Positions 16,819 to 26,771 of a stretch of 45,400 bases of DNA are shown here, in pieces. The notes beneath the pieces were generated by a model. That model did not search any database. It was not told the DNA's origin and saw only the letters and a program-made list of their open reading frames with translations. The position numbers and the translations under genes are program-made. Positions within the stretch are counted from its first letter, which is position 1. Each line of letters begins with the position of its first letter. Source of the DNA: a bacterium (GTDB lineage Bacteria > Actinomycetota > Aquicultoria > Aquicultorales > Aquicultoraceae); contig CADDYS010000007.1 of NCBI GenBank assembly GCA_902810715.1, positions 1-45,400 on the forward strand, given 5' to 3'.

Positions 16819-18285
16819 TTGGTTAGAACTAGAACGCTGATAATCCTGGTAGCAACTTTGCTGCTGACATTAGGACTTCTTATATTCTTCTACTTTTACG
16901 TGTTGAACAGCTCAAACGATAAGGTAGAGACTCAAGGCATGACGCATCTCTTCAGTATCTATGGTTGGGGTGATAGGCCGGATGAACTCTTGAAAAGACC
17001 CACCGGTGTAGCATCCGACGATAAAGGCAATATATATGTTACTTTGCCTACCAGAGGACGGGTCGTTGTATTTGATAACAACGGCAATTTTGTGCGCGTA
17101 TTCGGCAGCAAGGGTATGGCGCCGGGTTCGCTTCGCGGCCCACTCGGGATTGCGGTAGATTCTCAAAGAAAAAGGATATACGTTGCCGACAGGGAACGTT
17201 TCCGCCTGGTAATATTTAATCTCAACGGCAAGTTTTTAAGCGAGACCACACTCATGTCCCCGGTACAGCCATGCGTCGCTAAAGACCGGGTTTACCTTAC
17301 AACGTTTGGACCGATTGCCATCCTAAGCCTCGATGGGAAGATTCTTAATACCTGGGGGGCCAGAAGCCGTTCGGTAGGCGGGTTTGATTACCCGCACGGT
17401 ATCTGCGTTGATAGCCACGGCAGTGTCTATGTATCCGATACCAACAATACACGCCTGGTGGCGCTCAACAAGGTAGGAACAGTCCTCTGGATAAAAGGAA
17501 AGCCGCCAAAGGCCGTACTTGATCCTAAAACAGGCTTAAACCTTCCTGCAGGAATGACAATGGATGATAAGGACCGCCTGTATATTGTTGATGCGTTTGA
17601 TTACTCCATCAAAGTATACAATACCAGGGGTCAGCAGATCGCCACGTTTGGCGGTGGCTCAGGTAACCTGGAGGGACAGTTTAATATGCCCGACGGTATA
17701 GCCTACTTGGGCAACAGGGTCTTTGCAATTGCGGATAAATTTAACGACCGCGTCCAGGTAGTAAGGCTTACAATCCCGGGTGAGGAAAGCCCGTTTGAGA
17801 ACTTCCCATGGTGGGCGTTGCTGCTTATACCACTTCTGATGCTACTGCTCCGCCGCAAGAAGTTCATTGCAAACGAGGATTTCATGGAGCTGGTTATCTC
17901 CGACCAAAAGCTGAGGCTTCTAACTCAGGTTGCAAAACGCGTGCAGGTCAGCCAGGAAATCTTTGATAGATTTGCGGATTATGAAGAAGACGCTCTTAAG
18001 TTTGCAGATGTAGTTACCGTAAGACCGTATTCCAAAGAAAAGGTCCAAGAGCTTATGGAGAAACACGGTATCGAAGAAAGCGCGGCGGCCTTCCTTGCGC
18101 TATCTGGCAAGAAGTTCATCGAGAAGCTAAAGTTTGATAGATTAACGCTGGCATTTGAGGACGATAAGGTGCGCGAGATTTTGGGGTCAAATGGCAAAAA
18201 ACCGCCTAAGATGATCAATTACCAGGAATTTATCGAGAAATACGATGTGCAAGAAGAAGAAACGCTCTCTCAACCCAGCAGCTAG
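16819..18285 (+). CDS. Membrane NHL-repeat beta-propeller protein
   Basis: The protein has 488 residues. TTG start with TAGGAGG upstream. A membrane helix (about 7-29) precedes NHL/6-bladed propeller repeats (about 45-315) with repeated blades such as PTGVASDDKGNIYV, PLGIAVDSQRKRIYVAD and PHGICVDSHGSVYVSD. A second hydrophobic segment follows (about 325-342, WWALLLIPLLMLLL). The final 145 residues form a charged helical domain I do not recognise. With two membrane helices, the propeller should lie outside and the tail inside. NHL propellers recur beside multiheme cytochrome genes in metal-reducing bacteria as far as I recall. Confidence 0.85.
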   Translation: MVRTRTLIILVATLLLTLGLLIFFYFYVLNSSNDKVETQGMTHLFSIYGWGDRPDELLKRPTGVASDDKGNIYVTLPTRGRVVVFDNNGNFVRVFGSKGMAPGSLRGPLGIAVDSQRKRIYVADRERFRLVIFNLNGKFLSETTLMSPVQPCVAKDRVYLTTFGPIAILSLDGKILNTWGARSRSVGGFDYPHGICVDSHGSVYVSDTNNTRLVALNKVGTVLWIKGKPPKAVLDPKTGLNLPAGMTMDDKDRLYIVDAFDYSIKVYNTRGQQIATFGGGSGNLEGQFNMPDGIAYLGNRVFAIADKFNDRVQVVRLTIPGEESPFENFPWWALLLIPLLMLLLRRKKFIANEDFMELVISDQKLRLLTQVAKRVQVSQEIFDRFADYEEDALKFADVVTVRPYSKEKVQELMEKHGIEESAAAFLALSGKKFIEKLKFDRLTLAFEDDKVREILGSNGKKPPKMINYQEFIEKYDVQEEETLSQPSS

Positions 18286-18313
18286 TACTTTATCTTAGTT
18301 AATAGTAGTTAGT

Positions 18314-18343
18314 AAAAAGCAGGCCGAAGGGCCTGCTTTTTTT
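18314..18343 (+). terminator. Intrinsic terminator after the NHL gene
   Basis: AAAAGCAGGCC and GGCCTGCTTTT form a stem with loop GAAG, followed by a T run. It separates the TPR-NHL pair from the seleno-cytochrome array. Confidence 0.85.
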
Positions 18344-18394
18344 ATCCATCTTGCAAGCCCAAGAAAAGAATGTGAAAATTTTTGCAAAAACCGC

Positions 18395-18423
18395 TTGACA
18401 TACGAATAACTATCCGTTAGGTT
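18395..18423 (+). promoter_or_regulatory. Possible promoter of seleno-cytochrome 1, with a long leader
   Basis: TTGACA (18395-18400) is followed after 17 nt by TAGGTT (18418-18423), a poor -10. If used, the 5' leader is about 360 nt long. Positions 18430-18780 contain no gene. I could not match the leader to a riboswitch family. Confidence 0.35.
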
Positions 18424-18792
18424 TATATTGTGAATCTATAAACAAGCTAGGTTAAGGTTGACTGTAAAAAACCTTTACTTTACAGATAAGAGCCTTGAAA
18501 TAACCTGATTACTAATATTATAGATATTCCTAAAAGCGTAAGCCAGATTGAAGTAATCATCGTAGCATCCATCGTAAAACTAAGATTATTTTCTTTCCTT
18601 AAGAAAAGAATTGTTGCACTTACGGTACTCTTGTCTCCAGGAGTTTGACTACAGCTTATAATCTGCGCTTATTTGGTTGTATCTCTGGCAATGTGCCCTT
18701 TGAGAAAGAAATGAAGCGCCTACCGATTGAGTTAGATACACCTCTTAAAAAGGTTTCTAAGTTTATCCTGTAACGAAAGGAGGTGAAAACAA

Positions 18793-21387
18793 ATGAAAAA
18801 GGCTTTAATTATCTTGATGGCTGTTGCGATGTTGTTTGCCATGACCAGTTTAGCACTCGCCACAGATATCACCCCTAACACGTATAGCCTAGGTGCTAAG
18901 GACTGGGGTGAGAAGATTCAGGGTACTAACACGTACTTTAACCCGATAACCGGGGCAACCGTAACTCTTCCGACCTATGGTGGTCTCGGAAATAGCACCC
19001 ATCCGTATGGTACCTGGAACAGCCCGTATACCTATGGAGTCGATGGTTACAACTACAACGATTCTCAGGATTATACGGATACCGGCAAACAGGTGGGCAC
19101 AGGGACTCCTGTACTCTATCCTGTTCCGGGCGCATTCCAGGCTGCTTTGGCGCCGATGGCGCCGATGTACAACGTTCCCGGACAAAGTCGTGCGGACGTT
19201 GTAAGCGGCAACCTTGTTGCGGTTGAGACAACCCTTACAGCGAACTTTACCTCGGGTCCACATGGTGGCTACCTAACATCTACCCACAAATGCCGTGAGT
19301 GCCACGCAGTCCACCGTGCGGCTGGTAAGTTCAAATTGATGAGGGCCAACACCAGGTTTGAGGCATGTGATTGGTGCCATGGTACCGGTGCAGGCTCTGG
19401 ATTTAACATCCAGATGGACAGCGATGATGCCTACACCACGGAGTACAATACCGGCCACACCATGGGCTTCGGTATCCAGAGCGGTAAGTGGAAAGCTCCA
19501 GATGATACCTATCCGGCGTTTACGCCAAACTACTGGTTGGGTGGATTCTCTTGCTTTGACTGCCACAGCCCGCATGCTAACCCGCAGAGGATTATGGGTT
19601 ATGACCAGAACGGTAAACCGATCGAGTCAATAGTCAGGCTACAAACCGGCGAGGTATTTAACATGGGTAATCCAGGTCATGACATGTATCTGACTGGTAG
19701 CCCCGCACAAGCGTATCCTACCGAGCCTCTCCAAGGCGGCTCTGGGTATACTCAAAACAACGACCAGGAGAGTGCTGCTAACTACAAAGAGCATGCAGAC
19801 GGATATGACTGGGTGCCGAACTTGGGTGGTCCGCTTCCTGGAGTGCCAAAACCATACTACCTAGCCGGTAGCTGGCTTCTGCTTAAGGACCCAGACCGCG
19901 AGTTGGCAACCAGTGCAGTGGCTTCCACAACGGCTGATATCAGTTACTTCAAGAGAGGCAACGGATGGGGAGACGATACCACCATTCGCAATTCGGTTGT
20001 AGCTGCATATGGATCCGCTAACCCTCTAAGCTCAGTGATGGTTACGCGGGATCCGAGTATTAACAACATCATGAATGGTGCTCCGAGACCTAACCCGGAC
20101 CCAGGTGTTCTTTATGGTAGTACAAACTATGATGCCTATGGAATGCCGATTCCGTATGCTGATCCGACGGCGGGTGGTGCAAATGTTAATATCGCCGCTG
20201 GAGAGGAGATTCCAGATACTATTGACGTTCCTCTAAATCAGTTTAGTGCGTCAACAGCGTATCCTATCAACAAGGTGCCGACAGACTGGAACAACGACCT
20301 CGGTAGCGCCAGCATATGGGCCTCCACCAATATGTTTGGTATGGTTGCCCCGAGCAACTACTATGGCTACAACGTAAGGAACCCGCTCTGCAGGTCGCTT
20401 ATCGTTGACGAGTTCTGCACCGACTGCCATGATGGTAACGCAGGACTGCACACCATAGCAGCCCCGCTATTCAGCGAGGATCGTGCGCTGAGGGATCAGA
20501 CACAAACAGGTGGCAGTGACGGTACTTTAGAGGCCACCAGCAATCCAAGCGCTACCAATGCCACGCAGTGGAAGGGCGAGTATGACATCGCATACGGCCA
20601 CGACGTTGCATCAAGGCACTGAGCCCGCATGACAAGATTCAATCCGGAGGATGGAATCGATGGCGGACCAAGGTGCCGCATGTGCCACAAAGGCTCAAGT
20701 GGTTGCGGCGGATGCCACAACAACGGCGAGGAAGGTATTGCAACCGATACGGCCAGCGTAGCGAACGACGATAGTCGTGATATCGTCACGTTCTTGTTTG
20801 CGAGTATGTTCCAGATGGCGGGCTTCCCGGGTCCAACCCCAGCGGATGTCTTCCCATACACCGAGTTCAAGCTGACAACTACAAGCCAGGGCGAGATAAA
20901 CGCTATCAACATGGCGCTGACTAAAGACACCAGCACCGGCCTGACCAATGCATTTGCACCGGCCAGGATACTCAAGAACTCTCGTACGGTTAATTGGACT
21001 ACCGGCTGGAGATCGGATGTAAATCCGAATAGCGCGACTTGTTCTGACGACGGTCTAAGCTGGCCACACAGAACCCTTGGTTGGAAAATGCTGAAGGATG
21101 ACCTGTTTGGTATCGATATAGCAGGTAATACCAATGGCACGTCCAAGGTCGTCGGCCCAGGAGAGACAAGGTCGATGCAGGTTATGGGTACGGCAATAAA
21201 CTCAAAAGCTCATGACCTAGACAGCGTCTGCTTAGATTGTCACAACCCGACAGTCTGGAACGCTAGCCAGGTACAGAATAGTGCCGGTCATGTTGACACA
21301 ATCGTGCCGAATACTCCATACGGTACTGGCGATGCCCAGACCTACGACAACAACTACGACGAGACCTTGCTAAGAGGCTTGCCGTAA
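18793..21387 (+). CDS. Selenocysteine-containing seven-heme c-type cytochrome, copy 1 (TGA at codon 610 read through)
   Basis: The full frame has 864 residues counting the recoded codon. A signal peptide (about 1-23, ending LALA) is followed by an aromatic, Tyr/Asn-rich region, then CRECH (166), CDWCH (192), CFDCH (254) and CTDCH (542). The in-frame TGA (20620-20622) follows ASRH. CRMCH, CGGCH and CLDCH come after it. A conventional annotation would end at 20622 and start a second gene at 20629. That second part has no signal peptide and no ribosome binding site, so its hemes could not be attached. A hairpin sits 23 nt after the TGA. AAAGGAGGTG precedes the ATG. It is likely exported for extracellular electron transfer; the role of selenocysteine is unknown. 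Confidence 0.85.
20620..20622 (+). other. In-frame TGA, predicted selenocysteine codon (copy 1)
   Basis: The TGA lies in an uninterrupted frame with context SRH-TGA-AR. It is at the same aligned position as TGA 25542-25544 and TGA 28101-28103, and the protein is conserved on both sides. Confidence 0.82.
20636..20658 (+). promoter_or_regulatory. SECIS-like hairpin (copy 1)
   Basis: GATTC (20636-20640) pairs with GAATC (20654-20658). After a 1x1 A/G mismatch, ATCC (20642-20645) pairs with GGAT (20649-20652). The loop is GGA (20646-20648). The loop begins after 23 nt from the TGA. The bacterial SECIS rules I recall ask for about 16-37 nt and a G in the first two loop positions. Confidence 0.78.
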
Positions 21388-21486
21388 GAGCTGTCAAGAC
21401 TTACAAGAATTGCTTGCAAAAACTTACATAAACATTACTTACAAAAAACTTACAAGAATTGCTTACAAACAACATAAAACACACAA

Positions 21487-21520
21487 GAGGCCCGTTATCA
21501 AACGGGCCTCTTTCTTTTTA
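21487..21520 (+). terminator. Intrinsic terminator of seleno-cytochrome 1
   Basis: GAGGCCCGTT and AACGGGCCTC form a perfect 10-bp stem with loop ATCA, followed by TTTCTTTTT. Between the gene and this hairpin, ACTTACAAGAATTGCTTRCAAA occurs twice (about 21399 and 21448). Confidence 0.92.
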
Positions 21521-21618
21521 ACTGATAGGTCTATATACTGGTTTCTTTACCAAGAAGCTGCTAGAATAGTAAAAGAGTTAATTTTCACAAACCAAGTACG
21601 CAGAAGAGGTGTTAGTGT

Positions 21619-23328
21619 TTGGCGAAGTCTAATCAAAAACCTCAAACCGACAAGCAAAGACTAACAATGCCTAGCGCACGCAAAATAGCAGTCTTTGCTT
21701 TTGCCTTTTCCGGAATGGCAGCGCTTATCTATGAAGTGGTCTGGACAAGAGAGCTCTCTCTTGTTTTTGGGTCGACGGTTTATGCGGTCTCCATGATGCT
21801 TACGGCTTTTATGTCCGGCCTTTCTCTTGGGGCATTCCTGGGTGGAAAGTGGGCGGATAAGAGCAAGAATCTTATCGCTCTTTTCGGGAAGCTTGAACTC
21901 GGTATCGCTATATTCGGCCTGCTTACCATCCCGCTCATCCAGGTGCTTCCAACGTTTTATTTTCTTGTATTCAATACCTTAAAACCAAGTTTCTATTTGT
22001 TCTTTTTCTTCCAACTGCTTTTATCCTTTATCATCATGCTTGTTCCGACAACGTTTATGGGCGCGACATTTCCGATTGTCGCTAAGATAAACACGGCATC
22101 TATTGAGGAGCTGGGCTATGATGTAGGAAACGTTTATTCGATTAACACAGTTGGCTCAATTCTTGGCTCTTTAGGTTCCGGCTTTTTCCTCATCCCCCTT
22201 ATCGGCATAAAAGGGACGACTTTTGTTGCGGCCGGTTTGAATCTTTTTGTCTCGATGACCATGATCTTCGTCTCAAAGTCGGATAATGCCAAGAAACTTC
22301 TTGCGACCGGGGTTATCATTTTGGCGGGTACCGGCCTGCTCGCGGGTGCAATTCAATCACCACCCATCACCCACAACTTTTATAGAATAGCCGACTATCA
22401 ATCGTATGATGAATACAAGGAGAATACCGGCGACATGCGAACGCTCTTCTTTGACGACGGCCTTTATGGGCGGGTTACCGTCTTTGAGGTGTCAAACGGT
22501 GAAAGATCTCTTTCAACAGATGGTAAAGTTGAAGGATCAAACACGCCATACGATAGGCAGGCGATGTCGCTTTTCGCGCTCATCCCAGATGAGAGTATTA
22601 AAAAACCAAAATCCATACTTGTAATCGGGCTCGGTACCGGTTTTACAGCGTATGCGGCCCTCTACGGAACAAATGCCCGGGTAGACATAGCTGAAATAAA
22701 CAAAGCGGTTTTGTCGGCATCAAAATATTTCGTCGGAGACGCCATTGAGAATAATCCACGGGCTAAATTCTATTTAAACGACGCACGGAACTACCTCTAT
22801 ACTACGGACAAAAAATATGATGTGATAACTTCTGAACCGAGCTATCCTGTTTCAACACACATAGCGCCTCTTTTTACCAGGGAGTTTTTCGCGCTTGTAG
22901 CCAAGCACTTGAACAAAGATGGCGTTTACTGCCAATGGATTCCCCGCTATATCATGAGGGACGATGACATGCTTATGATGTTTAAAACCTTTACGTCCGT
23001 CTTCCCCCGAACCTATGTCTGGGGATCCAATTATGGACCGGCGCAGGCAGAGGATGTTATGATGATCGGTGTAAACGGCAACCGGGAGCTTGATGTCAAA
23101 GAGATCGAGAGAAATGTGCGTGAAATAGGGCGGAATAGACTCTCTCTTCCACCTCTTGATTTTAGTTTCTACGCATATCCATCAACTGTTTTAAAGCTTT
23201 CTCAAGGAACGCTTTCGGATGGTAGCCCCATACCCTTAAATACCGATGATCGCCCGCTTCTTGAATTCATAGCGCCAAAGAACCACATAGATTTCTTCAG
23301 GGAAGGAACCAAGGGGTTTCATTTTTAA
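21619..23328 (+). CDS. Polytopic membrane protein fused to a spermidine synthase-like methyltransferase-fold domain
   Basis: The 569-residue protein has a TTG start with AGAAGAGGTG upstream. Residues about 22-235 contain six or seven membrane segments with a transporter-like N-terminus (ALIYEVVWTRELSLVFG). Residues about 260-569 form a spermine/spermidine synthase fold. VIGLGTGFTA is the nucleotide-binding loop, DIAEINKAVL the acidic strand and NDARNYL follows. The site that is usually an Asp-rich DxxDP reads TSEPSYP, so the substrate may not be putrescine. These fused proteins often lie near multiheme cytochrome genes in my recollection, without known function. It sits between seleno-cytochromes 1 and 2. 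Confidence 0.8.
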   Translation: MAKSNQKPQTDKQRLTMPSARKIAVFAFAFSGMAALIYEVVWTRELSLVFGSTVYAVSMMLTAFMSGLSLGAFLGGKWADKSKNLIALFGKLELGIAIFGLLTIPLIQVLPTFYFLVFNTLKPSFYLFFFFQLLLSFIIMLVPTTFMGATFPIVAKINTASIEELGYDVGNVYSINTVGSILGSLGSGFFLIPLIGIKGTTFVAAGLNLFVSMTMIFVSKSDNAKKLLATGVIILAGTGLLAGAIQSPPITHNFYRIADYQSYDEYKENTGDMRTLFFDDGLYGRVTVFEVSNGERSLSTDGKVEGSNTPYDRQAMSLFALIPDESIKKPKSILVIGLGTGFTAYAALYGTNARVDIAEINKAVLSASKYFVGDAIENNPRAKFYLNDARNYLYTTDKKYDVITSEPSYPVSTHIAPLFTREFFALVAKHLNKDGVYCQWIPRYIMRDDDMLMMFKTFTSVFPRTYVWGSNYGPAQAEDVMMIGVNGNRELDVKEIERNVREIGRNRLSLPPLDFSFYAYPSTVLKLSQGTLSDGSPIPLNTDDRPLLEFIAPKNHIDFFREGTKGFHF

Positions 23329-23343
23329 AATTTTAATTTTTCC

Positions 23344-23372
23344 TTGACAGCTTGCGAACGTATCATTATAAT
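23344..23372 (+). promoter_or_regulatory. Consensus sigma-A promoter of seleno-cytochrome 2
   Basis: TTGACA (23344-23349) and TATAAT (23367-23372) are perfect matches with a 17-nt spacer. Transcription would start near 23380, giving a leader of about 435 nt before the ATG at 23817. Confidence 0.85.
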
Positions 23373-23560
23373 TTCATCGACTGCATGAGTATCAAGCAGT
23401 ATCCGCCCAAGTAATAACTTCATATGCATACCCTAGATTTTTATGCTGATACGCATAAATCACTTCGCAATATGATGGCGATATTACTGACAAGGATTGA
23501 CATAAAGAAAGAACCTTGAAGGCTATAGCATGGTCTTTAAGTAACTTTCTTTTATTACAT

Positions 23561-23620
23561 TGAAGTGGCTAAGCGATTAAAGCGACGCCTTAGCAAGATT
23601 TGTAGTTTTCGTTAAAGCAC
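23561..23620 (+). promoter_or_regulatory. Conserved leader element shared with seleno-cytochrome 3
   Basis: GTGGCTAAGCG, a GACGCC/GATGCC block and TTCGTYAAAGCA occur in the same order and spacing here and at 26614-26671. In this copy GCTAAG can pair with CTTAGC across the loop. It is in the long leader, about 200 nt before the start codon. It does not match a riboswitch I know. Confidence 0.5.
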
Positions 23621-23816
23621 GGCTTAAAATTAAGAGCTTTTTAATCGGCAATAGTCACTTTATTTGTTTTACAGGAGATCTATGCCAGTTAGCCAGAACC
23701 AGGACAGAAGAACAAGCTATACCCCAGACAGAGTAGGTCACACTTTATCTTGCTATTCCTCTATGCCCTTTTTCGGGCAGATAAATAAATTCTTGCTTGG
23801 AAAGGGGGTGATAAAG

Positions 23817-26306
23817 ATGAGGAAAAGCTTTGTAGTTTTAATGACTACAGGCCTTGTCCTAACAGCCGGCAGTGTTGCCCTTGCAGATGATATCACTCCT
23901 ACCAACTACAACTTGAGTCAGCCTAACCGCATTAGCCCTGGTGATAATACCACAGCTAAGGATTGGCATGAGCTGATTCAGGGTACCAGCACGTACTTTA
24001 ACCCAATAACGGGCGAGAGCACAACCCTGCCGGAGTATGCCCAGGCTAACCTCAACAGCACGCACCCGTATGGCACCTGGAATAGCCCGTATACCTATGG
24101 AATCGATGGTTACAACTACAACGATGCCCAGGATTATACGGATACCGGTCAACAGGTAGGTACTGGGGACCATGTGGTCTATCCTGTCCCAACAGGATTC
24201 CAGGCAGCGCTTTATGGCCTTGCGGGAATGTACGGAAGTCATGCGATCACTAGTGGGAGCAATCTTATTGGTGTTGAGACAACCCTTACAGCGAACTTCA
24301 CCTCGGGTCCACATGGTGGCTACCTAACATCTACCCACAAATGCCGTGAGTGCCACGCAGTCCACCGTGCGGCTGGTAAGTTCAAATTGATGAGGGCCAA
24401 CACCAGGTTTGAGGCATGTGATTGGTGCCATGGTACCGGTGCAGGCTCTGGATTTAACATCCAGATGGACAGCGATGATGCCTACACCACGGAGTACAAT
24501 ACCGGCCACACCATGGGCTTCGGTATCCAGAGCGGTAAGTGGAAAGCTCCAGATGATACCTATCCGGCGTTTACACCAAACTACTGGATGGGTGGATTCT
24601 CTTGCTTTGACTGCCACAGCCCGCATGCTAACCCGCAGAGGATTATGGGTTATGACCAGGCTGGTAAGCCGATCCAGTCGATAATCAGGCTGGGTACCGG
24701 CCAGGTATTTAACATGGGTAACCCGGGCCACGATATGTATCTGACTTCTAACATATCCGGCTATCCGCAAAATGCCGATCAGGAAACTACGGCTACCTAT
24801 GAGGAGCATGCAATTGGCTATGACTGGGTACCGAACTTGGGTGGTCCGCTTCCTGGAGTGCCAAAACCATACTACCTAGCCGGTAGCTGGCTTCTGATTA
24901 AGAACCCGGACCGCGAGTTGGCAACCACTACTGAGACTGCCCTAGCGGCTGACATCAGTTATTTCAAGAGAGGTAACGCATGGCCGGATGATACCAGCTA
25001 TACCGCATACGGTGGTGTAAGCCTAACCGTTCCGAGAGACCCAGCCATTAGTGGCCTGTATGGTAGTACCACTACCGATTCTAATGGAATGCAAGTTCCA
25101 TACGCTGATCTTGAGAATGGTGCGGGCCAACCTTTTGAGACCACTACCACCGTTAATCCTGGACAGGAGATCCCGGACTTTGTTGACAGCAACCTGTTCG
25201 AGTTTAGCACGTCAACGGCGTATCCTATCAACAAGGTGCCGACAGATTGGAACAATCCTCTCGGTAGTGCCAGCTTATGGGCCTCCACCAATATGTGGGG
25301 TATGGTTGCCGCAAGCAACTACTATGGCTACAACGTAAGGAACCCGCTCTGCAGGTCGCTTATCGTTGACGAGTTCTGCACCGACTGCCATGATGGTAAC
25401 GCCGGACTGCACACCACGGCAGCCCCGCTATTTAGCGAGGATCGCGCGCTGAGGAACCAGCAGCCGCAATCCGGTACGGATACCGTGACCTGGAAGGGCG
25501 AGTATGACATCGCATACGGCCACGACGTTGCATCAAGGCACTGAGCCCGCATGACAAGATTCAATCCGGAGGATGGAATCGATGGCGGACCAAGGTGCCG
25601 CATGTGCCACAAAGGCTCAAGTGGTTGCGGCGGATGCCACAACGATGGAACAGAAGGTATTGCAACCGATACGGCCAGCGTAGCGAACGACGATAGTCGT
25701 GATATCGTCACGTTCTTGTTTGCGGCTATGTTCGACATGGGCGGTTTGAGTGGCTACTTTGGGGCGGATAGCCCAAGTACCTACTTCCCATACACCGAGT
25801 TCAAGCTGACAACTACAAGCCAGGGCGAGATAAACCCGATCAACATGGCGCTGACTAAAGACACCAGCACCGGCCTGACCAATGCGTTTGCACCGGCCAG
25901 GATACTCAAGAACTCTCGTACGGTTTCTTGGACTACCGGCTGGAGATCAAGCGTAGATGTGAACAACCCAACCTGTTCCGACGACGGTCTAAGCTGGCCG
26001 CACAGAACCCTTGGCTGGAAGATGCTGAAGGACGACCTGTTCGGTATTGACGTAACAGGTAGTACCGGCGGCGGATCAACAGTCGTCGGCCCAGGAGCGA
26101 CAAGGTCGATGAAGATTATGGGTACGGCTATAAACTCAGCAGCTCATGACCTAGATAGCGTCTGCTTGGATTGTCACAACCCGACAGTCTGGAACGCAGC
26201 CAGCACGATGAACCATACCGATACCGTTGTACCAGATTCGGCTGGTCATGACACCCAGACCTACGATAACAACTACGACGAGACCTTGCTGAGAGGCTTG
26301 CCATAG
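23817..26306 (+). CDS. Selenocysteine-containing seven-heme c-type cytochrome, copy 2 (TGA at codon 576 read through)
   Basis: The full frame has 829 residues. The start is the ATG after AAAGGGGGTG. A longer frame reaches back to 23664, with an ATG at 23682 preceded by AGGAG, but it would place 45 residues in front of the signal peptide (MRKSFVVLM...ALA). Hemes 1-4 (CRECH, CDWCH, CFDCH, CTDCH) precede the TGA at 25542-25544 and hemes 5-7 (CRMCH, CGGCH, CLDCH) follow it. The sequence around the TGA is identical to copy 1. Blocks of several hundred bases are almost identical to copy 1 while other parts differ, which suggests gene conversion. It has its own consensus promoter and terminators. 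Confidence 0.85.
25542..25544 (+). other. In-frame TGA, predicted selenocysteine codon (copy 2)
   Basis: Same aligned position as in copies 1 and 3. Codons before and after stay open, and the downstream sequence encodes the conserved FNPEDG segment. Confidence 0.82.
25558..25580 (+). promoter_or_regulatory. SECIS-like hairpin (copy 2)
   Basis: Identical in sequence to the hairpin at 20636-20658: a two-part stem of 5 and 4 bp, loop GGA, 23 nt after the TGA. Confidence 0.78.
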
Positions 26307-26331
26307 TAATTACATGCCGAAAGGCAGACCG

Positions 26332-26355
26332 TTAAGCTGCCGACGGGCAGCTTAA
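26332..26355 (+). terminator. Hairpin after seleno-cytochrome 2
   Basis: TTAAGCTGCC and GGCAGCTTAA form a perfect 10-bp stem with loop GACG. The following AGTTTTAG is only a weak T tract, so it may be a first terminator or a processing signal ahead of the one at 26398. Confidence 0.55.
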
Positions 26356-26397
26356 AGTTTTAGACTTATAGTTAAACATTGTACTTGCGCGCAATTT

Positions 26398-26424
26398 GAG
26401 GGCCCGCTTGGCCAGCGGGCCCTC
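26398..26424 (+). terminator. Strong GC-rich hairpin, likely terminator of seleno-cytochrome 2
   Basis: GAGGGCCCGC and GCGGGCCCTC form a perfect 10-bp stem with loop TTGGCCA, followed by TACTAATTT. The resemblance to the terminator of copy 1 (GAGGCCCGTT stem) suggests duplication with the gene. Confidence 0.7.
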
Positions 26425-26432
26425 TACTAATT

Positions 26433-26530
26433 TAGCTGACAGCTTATAGCTCACGGCTGACAGAAAGAAATAATACCTCACACCTCTTACCCTCACCTGT
26501 GAGCTTAAGAACTGTGAGTCATGAGCTTAT
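26433..26530. repeat. MITE-like palindromic repeat, family B copy 4
   Basis: Arms AGCTTATAGCTCACGGCTGACAG and CTGTGAG...ATGAGCTTATAA flank the core AATACCTCACACCTCTTACC. It lies between seleno-cytochromes 2 and 3. Confidence 0.75.
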
Positions 26531-26613
26531 AAAGTCCCGCCTTTTTAAACCGATAACAATTACAAAGCATATGTATAGGAAAACGTCTAAATCGCGGTTT
26601 CCCAGGCAAATTT

Positions 26614-26671
26614 AAAGTGGCTAAGCGGTTGATTGATGCCGCAGTAATTTTCAAAGTCTTCGTCAAAGCAG
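26614..26671 (+). promoter_or_regulatory. Conserved leader element of seleno-cytochrome 3
   Basis: Second copy of the element at 23561-23620. In this copy GCGG pairs with CCGC across a TTGATTGATG loop. It lies about 100 nt upstream of the ATG at 26772. I found no clear promoter between it and the repeat at 26433. Confidence 0.5.
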
Positions 26672-26771
26672 TACATGATCTAGCACAACCAACCGGTTGG
26701 CCGCTTTGCTTTTGCAGAAACATATGACAATTAAATGCTTTGTAAGAATTTCCTTGGAGAGTGGTGAAAAG

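Noticed and set aside
18430-23816. c-di-GMP or cGAMP (GEMM-type) riboswitch in the cytochrome leaders
   Set aside because: The conserved GEMM core (GGCAAA..GACGCAAAGCC) is not found. Only scattered similarity is seen.
23664-23816. Upstream starts for seleno-cytochrome 2 (23664 or 23682)
   Set aside because: They would put 45-51 polar residues in front of a normal signal peptide, while the ATG at 23817 has AAAGGGGGTG. The ATG at 23682 does have AGGAG, so a small leader ORF cannot be fully excluded.
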